This document shows positions 21,465-30,121 of a DNA stretch of 64,000 nucleotides, piece by piece. The stretch spans positions 1 through 64,000 of the forward strand of contig RPFO01000788.1 of the NCBI GenBank assembly GCA_009746045.1, read 5' to 3'. Under the pieces are notes generated by a model. It had not been told where the DNA came from. It saw only the letters and a list, made by a program, of their open reading frames with translations, and did not search any database. A program made the position numbers and the translations under genes. The first letter of the stretch is position 1, and each line of letters opens with the position of its first letter. The DNA is from Mesostigma viride (lineage: Eukaryota > Streptophyta > Mesostigmatophyceae > Mesostigmatales > Mesostigmataceae).

Positions 21465-23376
21465 CTTGGATCTCTTCTGAAGCATTACCCAACTAGGAAT
21501 CTCGTTTTCCTCACCGCGCGATGCTAACTATGGCCAACCTTGCTCGGGTCCGCTATCTATCCCTCCCATGGATTCATGCGCCTCCACATCCTTCCCTAGC
21601 CAATACTCTTGGGACACCTTCGTGCATCCCATAGCGTGGGCGCTATGATCTGTTAGGGGGGGAGGAGAGCTCTTGGAAAGACGGTCTTAGTGCATTGGCA
21701 GATAGACTTTATACCTGGTTGTGCGCACTCTAATTGAGTTGAATAGGTTTAAATTTTGCTTGCACGAGTGACTTTTGGAAATGCTTGTTCACACTCTTCG
21801 CTCTGGACTTAGGTACAGTATGAACATCCATGTTGTCTCCTTGATACATTCATGTCACGGCAATGGTTAGTTTGCCTTACCTGCACGTGGAATCATTCGT
21901 GAACAGTGTGCATGTTTTGGATGGTTGCTAAAAACTCTCTGCAGGGAGTGATCAAGCCTCACATGCCATATGGATGGTAGAGGACTGTGTTATGGCTGCC
22001 AAAGGACCCATGATAGTCGTGATCCTTGTGGGTGTTGTCTTTTGGGTTGGCCTATATGTCTTGAATGCACATGCCATCGAAGTGTTTCCTTACAGTACTT
22101 ACCCTTGTGGAAAACAACCAACCAACAGACCAGACCGCAATTCCCCAGACCCAACTACACATCGAGCCACCTTGCAGATGTGGCGTCAATGACAGTCGGT
22201 ACCTGAACGTCCGACATCAACCACGATGTTTCAGCTACCGAACGTGACTTCAGTTGGTTCAGGACTGGCGATTTTGCGGCTGCATTCGACATTTCTAACC
22301 CACGCAAGCTGATGGCCTGGCAGTCGACATGGAGAAGGTCCGGTGCCCAGTTGCCTACCGTATGAAACAGTGATCGCACATCGCCTACTAACCCCTGTGG
22401 TAGAGCCGCGATGAATGGCTCATGTGCTGGAGCCCTGTTACCATCGATCGTGCACTCTAGCTGCGTCAGCCTCTGTCACTTGCCCCGGCGTTTGGCATTG
22501 CCTCATTATTGTTGGAGTGTGCGACGGCAGACCGGTTTGGCCCATGTCGTTGGGATGCTCGCCCTCGTCGTGTGCGCCCACATCGCCTCGTGGACATTGT
22601 CAACAAGCATGGTGTGCGCGTGTCGTCGTGACGGCTGCTGGCAATGCCCGACCCACAAGACGGTAGCAGTGACCCCAGTGGCGCCTAGATGTGATCAGCT
22701 TCAATGGCTGCCCCGACGTCAGTGCCCCCGTCCAAACATGTTGTGGATGAAGTCGCCCCATGCGTTGAACTGAGTCTCGGGCGCGTCTCCGATGGGTGGT
22801 GGCGCATCCGCACCTCCCGCGGTATTACTCGCGTCGTTGTCATATGGCGCCCGCGACAGTCCAGAGAAGAGAAGTCAAGGCAGTCGCGCGTTGCGACGGC
22901 CCCTGCTTGCAAGCTCACTGTCTCCGATGGATCAGCCCCCGTGCCGGCCGTGAACAGCTGACGCCTCGGTATCTTCACAGCGACCCGTGCACATCCGCCC
23001 GTCATAAGAGTCTCTGCTCGAGCGTCATGCTGATCCGCCTCGTGTTCGGCTCTCCATGCTTCTTCTGGGGCGACGACACCGGCCCTCGTTGGCGGCATTT
23101 CATGCTGCCGCGGTCCTCATGCCTCTCCGAATGCGAGTGCTGACTCTGGAGACATTGGTGGCACTTCATGCTGTCCCAGCCCCTCGCCGCCTTTTCAATT
23201 GTTGGTGCGACATTGACCGGATTGCTTCAACCTGCGTTGCTACGACAATCGGCGTTTCGTGGCTGTAACCGCCCCTTCGCCTTGACATTCGGTCACCGAC
23301 TACTGTTGCGCCTCCTAGCCCGGGCCGACCCGACCCCCTGTCGGCCCTCTGTCAGCCCGCTTTTCAAAGTATGACA

Positions 23377-23434
23377 GCTGGCACTCTAATGCTGGCACAC
23401 TAGCAGAAAAAAGTGTAGGTGTGATATAGGTATC
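23377..23434 (+). promoter_or_regulatory. Conserved promoter cassette, copy 1
   Basis: GCTGGCACTCTAATGCTGGCA, then AAAAAAGTGTAGGTG, then GATATAGGTATC directly before the ATG at 23435. The same three-part block precedes the paralog at 23823. Confidence 0.6.
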
Positions 23435-23743
23435 ATGCCAGTAAAACGAATGTTCCCGGCTGGCGACCCGCCTGGCCGTCATCATCTAGGCGTGATCAAC
23501 CAATTCAACCGCAACCTGTACGAGCTCCGGCTTGAAGCCATGCGCAGGAATATGCGCGTCGTTGAACGGCAAAGAGCAATCGAGGCCGAAATGGCCGCCC
23601 AGGCCCAGGCCCAGGCCATAGCCCAAGCAGCGGCCGGCCAGCTGCAGTGGGTGGTGGAGGTGCACGAGCAGCAACAACACCGCACGCGACGACGTGTACG
23701 GCGGACCAAGAGGCGCCGGGGGGGAAGCGCTAGGGCCCGCTAG
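23435..23743 (+). CDS. Small basic helical protein, paralog 1 (left arm)
   Basis: The protein has 102 residues. The middle is predicted helical and Ala/Gln-rich (MAAQAQAQAIAQAAAGQ), and the C-terminus is strongly basic (RTRRRVRRTKRRRGGSARAR), as in DNA-binding or packaging proteins. Its C-terminal half matches the next gene. The start is fixed by the promoter cassette. An identical copy is at 28869-29177. No family recognised. Confidence 0.65.
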   Translation: MPVKRMFPAGDPPGRHHLGVINQFNRNLYELRLEAMRRNMRVVERQRAIEAEMAAQAQAQAIAQAAAGQLQWVVEVHEQQQHRTRRRVRRTKRRRGGSARAR

Positions 23744-23769
23744 CCCGGCCCGACCCGACCCCTTGTAAA

Positions 23770-23822
23770 GCTGGCACTATAATGCTGGCAAAAAAAAAAA
23801 GTGTAGGTAGGGTATAAGTATC
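23770..23822 (+). promoter_or_regulatory. Conserved promoter cassette, copy 2
   Basis: GCTGGCACTATAATGCTGGCA, an A-run, GTGTAGGTAG and GGTATAAGTATC precede the ATG at 23823. The spacing matches copy 1, with a TATA-like GTATAAG just upstream of the start. Confidence 0.6.
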
Positions 23823-24251
23823 ATGCCAGTACAACGAAGGTTCGAATCGGGTGTCGACCGGCCTGGCAGCTATCTTGCGTACCGCCGGGCGGTCAACGCG
23901 CCACCTTACTACCGCGACCCGTACGAGCGTAGACTCGAAGCCATGCGCAGGAATTTGCAATATGGTGGCATTGAACGGCCAAGAGACCTGCGGTACGCCG
24001 TTATCGCCGTGCTCGGGGACCAGGCCATGGCCTGGGCAAGAGCCCAGGAAGCGGCGGACCAGGCCGCACGGCGGGTGGTGCACGAGCAGCAACAACACCG
24101 CGCGCAACGACGTGTACGGCGGACCAAGAGGCGCCGGGGGGGAAGCGCTAGGGCCCGTGACCCTTGCAATTTTGTCCCTTGCAATAGATATAGACGATGG
24201 AAGAGGGCACGTCCCCACCCGAGTCCACGCACGTACCGCGCCGAAAAATGA
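23823..24251 (+). CDS. Small basic protein, paralog 2 (left arm)
   Basis: A 142-residue paralog of the preceding gene, sharing LEAMRRN, the VHEQQQHR helix and the RRVRRTKRRRGGSARAR basic block, with an added Arg-rich tail. Tandem duplication of a probable nucleic-acid-binding protein. The mirror copy at 28361-28789 has the same translation. Its last 55 bp overlap the next ORF. Confidence 0.65.
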   Translation: MPVQRRFESGVDRPGSYLAYRRAVNAPPYYRDPYERRLEAMRRNLQYGGIERPRDLRYAVIAVLGDQAMAWARAQEAADQAARRVVHEQQQHRAQRRVRRTKRRRGGSARARDPCNFVPCNRYRRWKRARPHPSPRTYRAEK

Positions 24252-24424
24252 AGGCGGACGGCACGTACTACACCCCCCCGCCCCCGCCACCTCCTCCCGG
24301 CCCGGTGCTTCGGGCACTCAAGTACATCGTGCAGTCCCCGCTGGGGGCCCCACTCCGGTTTCTGGTGACGTACGGGGTAAAGGGAGACGGGTTTGTAGGG
24401 GCCTACGAGATGTGTTCAGACTGA
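24197..24424 (+). CDS. Small proline-tract protein (left arm)
   Basis: The protein has 75 residues, with a Pro8 tract near residues 27-34 and a hydrophobic segment PLGAPLRFLVTYGV. It overlaps the end of the previous gene. The mirror copy lacks one G of the GGGG at about 24401-24404, so it reads into a different, longer C-terminus. One of the two must be shifted. Function unknown. Confidence 0.45.
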   Translation: MEEGTSPPESTHVPRRKMKADGTYYTPPPPPPPPGPVLRALKYIVQSPLGAPLRFLVTYGVKGDGFVGAYEMCSD

Positions 24425-24431
24425 CCCGTTG

Positions 24432-24566
24432 ATGGCCGTGACCCTCGCGTTCTTCGTGTATTTCCTGGTCAAGATGTGGCGTCGCCCCGTCACGCTTGAC
24501 TTCACCCCGGCCGTGGCGGCCGTAAAGAGGCTCCCCACTCCAAGCAGCGGGCCGACAGTGGGCTGA
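24432..24566 (+). CDS. 44-residue membrane protein (left arm)
   Basis: It starts MAVTLAFFVYFLVKMWRR, one transmembrane segment followed by a basic stop-transfer, then a short Pro/Ser tail. Start and stop are conserved in the mirror copy at 28050-28184. It is too short for a family assignment. Confidence 0.5.
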   Translation: MAVTLAFFVYFLVKMWRRPVTLDFTPAVAAVKRLPTPSSGPTVG

Positions 24567-24597
24567 GTAATTATCCATCGCAGTATTATCCATCACC

Positions 24598-25075
24598 ATG
24601 TTCATGCTATTGCTCGTGATCATCCTGCTGTTTGTGATCTTCATGATGCGTAACATGCCCGAACCCGCTACCCCCCCTCGGACCCCGGTGCAGCCGCCGT
24701 GGCGTACGAGGCCACCCCCAACCCGGAGCCGGACAGCACGGCCGCGGCCCCCGCGAACACGGTAGACCCCCGCGCGCCGAGGAGAAGGCCGAGCGCGTGC
24801 GCTTCAAGGACGCGATACCCGGAATGGCCACCAACGTGCAGGCGATGATCGTGGACAGCGTGAACCCCGTGTCCATGTTGGGCGGCCTCATGAGCGGGTT
24901 CGGCATGATTCCCAACAAGGCGGCCGACAAGGTCAGCAAGGCGGGCGCCAAGATCACCAAGGCCGTGGTGGGGCACACCCCGGGCGGTGCGCTGATGCAG
25001 GCGTTCAAGGACAAGAAGAGCGCGCGGTGCAAGGCCAAGAAGTTCTTCAGCTGGGGGTTCGCCAAGTGCAAGTAG
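24598..25075 (+). CDS. Signal-anchored small protein, frameshifted (left arm)
   Basis: The N-terminus (MFMLLLVIILLFVIFMMRN) is a membrane anchor. The rest (DAIPGMATNVQAMIVDSVNP...FKDKKSARCKAKKFF) is in another frame. A C7 tract at 24671-24677 would need one more C to join them. This left copy also lacks one base near 24780 relative to the mirror copy. The C-terminal part is Gly/Ala/Lys-rich and ends KKFFSWGFAKCK. It could be a virion membrane protein. Function unknown. Confidence 0.5.
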
Positions 25076-25100
25076 CGCCGAGGGGCGGGAGCAGCGGGAG

Positions 25101-25665
25101 AGCTTGGATGTTCTTCTCCCCCCCGTTTTTGAGAAGCCTATCCACGATCTCGCTCGAAACGGGATTCTCACCCCCCGCCAGTTTTTTTGGCAAGGAGAAG
25201 CCTATCCAACAACATTGCTCGATAATGCCCGGAGAGGGCGTCTTAAATTTGTTCGATGGTCGAGCAGGGTTTAAGAGGAGGGGAATTTGGATAGTCTTCT
25301 TTTGGTAGTCTTCTTTTTGGAGAGAAAAAAAAAGTATTTTATGGCGTAAGGAATTTTTTTGGGGGGGGTATAGGCTATAGGGTATAGGCCTGGGGGGAAT
25401 AATAGTTGCGGCCGGGCCCGAAAAAGAAGCCTATCCAAGAGAAGCCTATCCACGAACATTGCCCGAGAACTGCGGGAGAGGGCGTCTTAAATTTACTCAA
25501 CCCCTCACCAGGGGTTGTCAGGGGTCGAGTTTGGATAGTCTTCTCTTTTTTTTCCTGGTGACGGATGGATGGGCCGGGGTTGGCAGGGGTTGTATTGGAT
25601 AGGCTTCTCTTTTTTGGGTCGGAGAAGGCTATCCAAGGCGGGGCCGTGTTGAGAGCCCCCGAAAA
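25101..25665 (+). repeat. AGAAG-CTATCC repeat block (left arm)
   Basis: The block alternates GAGAAGCCTATCCA and its inverse TTGGATAGNCTTCTC at about 25133, 25195, 25280, 25428, 25441, 25530, 25594 and 25623, separated by 20-120 bp. Neighbouring inverse pairs can form hairpins, for example TTGGATAGGCTTCTC with GAGAAGGCTATCCAA at 25594-25638. The phrase GGCGTCTTAAATTT recurs as well. The block is mirrored at 26950-27515 and repeated, diverged, at 29495-30062. I see no coding sequence in it. Confidence 0.75.
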
Positions 25666-25669
25666 AAAA

Positions 25670-25822
25670 ATGTCCGCAGTGGTTAATGGATGCGGCCGCC
25701 ACCCCCCCGTGGGCCGGCCTGCAGTGGTGGACGCCCCCGCCAAGTGGGTGATGCGCGACGGGAAGATCGTGCTTGCCACCCCGGTCGATGTGCCCGCTGA
25801 CGTGAGCAAAGACGAGCGATGA
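25670..25822 (+). CDS. Possible 50-residue protein (left arm)
   Basis: The ATG follows an A-run. The product begins MSAVVNGCGRHPP and ends VPADVSKDER. The mirror copy has one C fewer in the CCCCCCC tract at about 25701, which shifts it. Weak candidate. Confidence 0.3.
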   Translation: MSAVVNGCGRHPPVGRPAVVDAPAKWVMRDGKIVLATPVDVPADVSKDER

Positions 25823-26792
25823 CGTCAGCAAGTATACAGCACACCTACGTCCCGGCACACCCCGCCCCGGGTTTGTGGAGGGGTGGCGCTGCGTGCCCCC
25901 GAACAGTGGTGGTGACAGATGCCAGCAAAGATACCGTAAGATTCCAAACGACATCCCGCGCGCTCCGCGCCGCCGATGATGGTGACAGGGCAGCGAAGAG
26001 GCATGCAGCGTGCCACGTGTCCGATTTCTATTGGCTAAATGCAAAAAAGCCCCCATCACACACCGATTCGGGTGGTGACAGGGGCCAGTGGGTGACAGAC
26101 GCCAGCATAAGTGTCAATCTTTGAAAAATGATCACGCGCCGAGCGGTGGTTACCAGGGGAGGTGTCAGAGTTTGGCAGCATAAGGGCAAAAAAAATATCT
26201 AAAGTGACAGTATATAAGTACCTTCCAACAGGAAGAGCCCGGACTTTGACACCGGGTGTCAAAGTTTGACAGGGACCCCCTGGCTCCTCCCCGCCCGGAT
26301 TCAGTGGCCACTGAATCCGGGCGGGGAGGAGCCAGGGGGTCCCTGTCAAACTTTGACACCCGGTGTCAAAGTCCGGGCTCTTCCTGTTGGAAGGTACTTA
26401 TATACTGTCACTTTAGATATTTTTTTTGCCCTTATGCTGCCAAACTCTGACACCTCCCCTGGTAACCACCGCTCGGCGCGTGATCATTTTTCAAAGATTG
26501 ACACTTATGCTGGCGTCTGTCACCCACTGGCCCCTGTCACCACCCGAATCGGTGTGTGATGGGGGCTTTTTTGCATTTAGCCAATAGAAATCGGACACGT
26601 GGCACGCTGCATGCCTCTTCGCTGCCCTGTCACCATCATCGGCGGCGCGGAGCGCGCGGGATGTCGTTTGGAATCTTACGGTATCTTTGCTGGCATCTGT
26701 CACCACCACTGTTCGGGGGCACGCAGCGCCACCCCTCCACAAACCCGGGGCGGGGTGTGCCGGGACGTAGGTGTGCTGTATACTTGCTGACG
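25823..26792. other. Palindrome core: candidate terminus or origin
   Basis: There is no convincing gene here. Each half has repeated TGACAG(A/C)GCCAGCA-type words, a 10-bp inverted repeat CTTTGACACC-G-GGTGTCAAAG (26244-26264 and its mirror), and a TATATAAG box (26211-26218, mirrored at 26397-26404) facing the axis. The central ~34 bp (CGGATTCAGTGG / CCACTGAATCCG and flanks) would form the hairpin tip. These fit a replication or telomere-resolution region, by inference. Confidence 0.45.
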
Positions 26793-26949
26793 TCATCGCT
26801 CGTCTTTGCTCACGTCAGCGGGCACATCGACCGGGGTGGCAAGCACGATCTTCCCGTCGCGCATCACCCACTTGGCGGGGGCGTCCACCACTGCAGGCCG
26901 GCCCACGGGGGGTGGCGGCCGCATCCATTAACCACTGCGGACATTTTTT

Positions 26950-27515
26950 TTTCGGGGGCTCTCAACACGGCCCCGCCTTGGATAGCCTTCTCCGACCCAA
27001 AAAAGAGAAGCCTATCCAATACAACCCCTGCCAACCCCGGCCCATCCATCCGTCACCAGGAAAAAAAAGAGAAGACTATCCAAACTCGACCCCTGACAAC
27101 CCCTGGTGAGGGGTTGAGTAAATTTAAGACGCCCTCTCCCGCAGTTCTCGGGCAATGTTCGTGGATAGGCTTCTCTTGGATAGGCTTCTTTTTCGGGCCC
27201 GGCCGCAACTATTATTCCCCCCAGGCCTATACCCTATAGCCTATACCCCCCCCCAAAAAAATTCCTTACGCCATAAAATACTTTTTTTTTCTCTCCAAAA
27301 AGAAGACTACCAAAAGAAGACTATCCAAATTCCCCTCCTCTTAAACCCTGCTCGACCATCGAACAAATTTAAGACGCCCTCTCCGGGCATTATCGAGCAA
27401 TGTTGTTGGATAGGCTTCTCCTTGCCAAAAAAACTGGCGGGGGGTGAGAATCCCGTTTCGAGCGAGATCGTGGATAGGCTTCTCAAAAACGGGGGGGAGA
27501 AGAACATCCAAGCTC
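26950..27515 (-). repeat. AGAAG-CTATCC repeat block (right arm mirror)
   Basis: Reverse-complement copy of 25101-25665 with few changes. It carries the same alternating motifs. Confidence 0.75.
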
Positions 27516-27539
27516 TCCCGCTGCTCCCGCCCCTCGGCG

Positions 27540-28018
27540 CTACTTGCACTTGGCGAACCCCCAGCTGAAGAACTTCTTGGCCTTGCACCGCGCGCTCTTC
27601 TTGTCCTTGAACGCCTGCATCAGCGCACCGCCCGGGGTGTGCCCCACCACGGCCTTGGTGATCTTGGCGCCCGCCTTGCTGACCTTGTCGGCCGCCTTGT
27701 TGGGAATCATGCCGAACCCGCTCATGAGGCCGCCCAACATGGACACGGGGTTCACGCTGTCCACGATCATCGCCTGCACGTTGGTGACCATTCCGGGTAT
27801 CGCGTCCTTGAAGCGCACGCGCTCGGCCTTCTCCTCAGGCGCGCGGGGGTCTACCGTGTTCGCGGGGGCCGCGGCCGTGCTGTCCGGCTCCGGGTTGGGG
27901 GTGGCCTCGTACGCCACGGCGGCTGCACCGGGGTCCGAGGGGGGGTAGCGGGTTCGGGCATGTTACGCATCATGAAGATCACAAACAGCAGGATGATCAC
28001 GAGCAATAGCATGAACAT
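27540..28018 (-). CDS. Signal-anchored small protein, frameshifted (right arm)
   Basis: Mirror of 24598-25075. The anchor MFMLLLVIILLFVIF and the downstream frame are separated by the same C7 tract (one base short). The downstream frame is open for 125 codons here because this copy keeps the base missing near 24780. This is therefore the better-preserved copy. Confidence 0.5.
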
Positions 28019-28049
28019 GGTGATGGATAATACTGCGATGGATAATTAC

Positions 28050-28184
28050 TCAGCCCACTGTCGGCCCGCTGCTTGGAGTGGGGAGCCTCTTTACGGCCGC
28101 CACGGCCGGGGTGAAGTCAAGCGTGACGGGGCGACGCCACATCTTGACCAGGAAATACACGAAGAACGCGAGGGTCACGGCCAT
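28050..28184 (-). CDS. 44-residue membrane protein (right arm)
   Basis: Mirror of 24432-24566 with the same translation. The sequence just upstream differs by a small deletion. Confidence 0.5.
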   Translation of the reverse strand: MAVTLAFFVYFLVKMWRRPVTLDFTPAVAAVKRLPTPSSGPTVG

Positions 28185-28415
28185 CAACATCAGTCTGAAC
28201 ACATCTCGTAGGCCCTACAAACCCGTCTCCCTTTACCCCGTACGTCACCAGAAACCGGAGTGGGGCCCCCAGCGGGGACTGCACGATGTACTTGAGTGCC
28301 CGAAGCACCGGGCCGGGAGGAGGTGGCGGGGGCGGGGGGTGTAGTACGTGCCGTCCGCCTTCATTTTTCGGCGCGGTACGTGCGTGGACTCGGGTGGGGA
28401 CGTGCCCTCTTCCAT
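28117..28415 (-). CDS. Proline-tract protein with extended C-terminus (right arm)
   Basis: Mirror of 24197-24424, but with GGG instead of GGGG the frame continues to a C-terminus overlapping the 44-residue gene. The left copy's short ending or this one is the result of a one-base indel. Confidence 0.4.
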
Positions 28416-28789
28416 CGTCTATATCTATTGCAAGGGACAAAATTGCAAGGGTCACGGGCCCTAGCGCTTCCCCCCCGGCGCCTCTTGGTCCGCCGTACAC
28501 GTCGTTGCGCGCGGTGTTGTTGCTGCTCGTGCACCACCCGCCGTGCGGCCTGGTCCGCCGCTTCCTGGGCTCTTGCCCAGGCCATGGCCTGGTCCCCGAG
28601 CACGGCGATAACGGCGTACCGCAGGTCTCTTGGCCGTTCAATGCCACCATATTGCAAATTCCTGCGCATGGCTTCGAGTCTACGCTCGTACGGGTCGCGG
28701 TAGTAAGGTGGCGCGTTGACCGCCCGGCGGTACGCAAGATAGCTGCCAGGCCGGTCGACACCCGATTCGAACCTTCGTTGTACTGGCAT
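28361..28789 (-). CDS. Small basic protein, paralog 2 (right arm)
   Basis: Mirror of 23823-24251, with an identical translation and the same upstream cassette (GTATAAGTATC before ATG). Confidence 0.65.
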   Translation of the reverse strand: MPVQRRFESGVDRPGSYLAYRRAVNAPPYYRDPYERRLEAMRRNLQYGGIERPRDLRYAVIAVLGDQAMAWARAQEAADQAARRVVHEQQQHRAQRRVRRTKRRRGGSARARDPCNFVPCNRYRRWKRARPHPSPRTYRAEK

Positions 28790-28868
28790 GATACTTATAC
28801 CCTACCTACACTTTTTTTTTTTGCCAGCATTATAGTGCCAGCTTTACAAGGGGTCGGGTCGGGCCGGG

Positions 28869-29177
28869 CTAGCGGGCCCTAGCGCTTCCCCCCCGGCGCC
28901 TCTTGGTCCGCCGTACACGTCGTCGCGTGCGGTGTTGTTGCTGCTCGTGCACCTCCACCACCCACTGCAGCTGGCCGGCCGCTGCTTGGGCTATGGCCTG
29001 GGCCTGGGCCTGGGCGGCCATTTCGGCCTCGATTGCTCTTTGCCGTTCAACGACGCGCATATTCCTGCGCATGGCTTCAAGCCGGAGCTCGTACAGGTTG
29101 CGGTTGAATTGGTTGATCACGCCTAGATGATGACGGCCAGGCGGGTCGCCAGCCGGGAACATTCGTTTTACTGGCAT
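28869..29177 (-). CDS. Small basic helical protein, paralog 1 (right arm)
   Basis: Mirror of 23435-23743, identical translation, preceded by the same cassette. It is the outermost gene of the right arm. Confidence 0.65.
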   Translation of the reverse strand: MPVKRMFPAGDPPGRHHLGVINQFNRNLYELRLEAMRRNMRVVERQRAIEAEMAAQAQAQAIAQAAAGQLQWVVEVHEQQQHRTRRRVRRTKRRRGGSARAR

Positions 29178-29494
29178 GATACCTATATCACACCTACACT
29201 TTTTTCTGCTAGTGTGCCAGCATTAGAGTGCCAGCTGTCATACTTTGAAAAGCGGGCTGACAGAGGGCCGACAGGGGGTCGGGTCGGCCCGGGCTAGTCT
29301 AAGTGCGAACCACGCCTTTCAGGCGGTCGCGGCACCTCCACAACCCTTGCTAGGCTTCGCGAGGGCTACCCCTCGTTCGTGCGCGTGCTTTGAGCGTCGT
29401 TAGCGTCGTTCGTGGCGGGACGCGGCAGGCGTGGCAGGACGTGGCAGGACGTGTCGGGTCGTGTCAGGTCGTGGCAGGTCGGGTGTCGGCAGAG

Positions 29495-30062
29495 GCTGGA
29501 GAGGTTGGATGTTCTTCTCGCCCCCGTTTTTGAGAAGTCTATCCACGATCTTGGTCGAGAGAGGGTTCTCGTCGCGTGCCGTTTTTTTTGTCGACGAGAA
29601 GGCTATCCACGACCGATGGTCGAGAATGTCGGGAGGGGCGTCTTAAATTTGTTCGATGGTCGGGCGGGGTTTAAGAGGGGGGGAGTTTGGATAGTCTTCT
29701 TTTGGTAGTCTTCTTTTTGGGTATGAAAGGGAAGTATTTTATGGCATAAGGAAATTTTCAGGGGGGTATAGGGTATAGGGTGTAGGGTATAGGTGGAGTA
29801 ATAGTTTGGCGGGGGGGTAAAAAGAAGTCTATCCAAGAGAAGGCTATCCACGACCAACGGGCGAGAGTGGCTGGAGAGGTCGTCTTAAATTCGTTCGGTG
29901 GTCGAGCGGGGTTTGAGAGGGGGTGAGTTTGGATAGTCTTCTCTTTTTTTTCCTGGTGACGGATGGACGGGCCGGTGTTGGCGGTGGTTTTGTTGGATAG
30001 TCTTCTCTTTTTTGGTCGGTAGAAGGCTATCCAAGTCGGGGCCGTGTTGAGAGCGTTCGAGC
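29495..30062 (+). repeat. Third, diverged AGAAG-CTATCC repeat block
   Basis: It follows 25101-25665 in the same orientation and order (GGATGTTCTTCTC, GAGAAGTCTATCCACGATC, GGCGTCTTAAATTTG, TTGGATAGTCTTCT, GGTGACGGATGGACGGGCCGG) with many substitutions. It was therefore duplicated before the palindrome formed. Between the arm end (29297) and this block I see only GC-rich sequence with GTGGCAGGACGTG-type repeats at 29430-29490. Confidence 0.7.
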
Positions 30063-30121
30063 GGTGCTGTGCGCGCGCGTTTTAAAATTATGTGCGCTTT
30101 TTTGTATACGTGTTTCGCGCG

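Larger units (their letters stand above)
17701..23314. other. Gene-poor, host-like DNA
   Basis: About 5.6 kb, visibly more AT-rich than its flanks up to about 22200. Short ORFs occur on both strands, but none has a motif, coherent composition or recognisable start context. Two local repeats are listed separately. From 22200 to 23314 the sequence becomes GC-richer, again without a gene I can support. Confidence 0.6.
23315..29297. repeat. Giant palindrome (two ~2.99-kb inverted arms, no spacer)
   Basis: Left arm 23315-26307 and right arm 26308-29297 are reverse complements, with axis 26307/26308 inside GTGGCCAC. Positions map as x to 52615 minus x near the centre. About 25819-26796 appears identical. 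Outside this, single-base indels shift the mapping by up to 3, and there are substitutions (for example C at about 24826 against T in the other arm). The left edge joins host-like DNA and the right edge joins virus-like DNA. It is either a viral terminus or replicative junction, or a foldback assembly artefact. Confidence 0.92.

Noticed and set aside
22411-23374. Several 70-137-codon ORFs just left of the palindrome
   Set aside because: GC-rich chance ORFs on both strands without motif or promoter cassette.
25819-26796. ORFs of about 100 codons on both strands across the palindrome core
   Set aside because: They arise because the core is a perfect palindrome and GC-rich. Translations lack motifs, start context and composition like the neighbouring genes.
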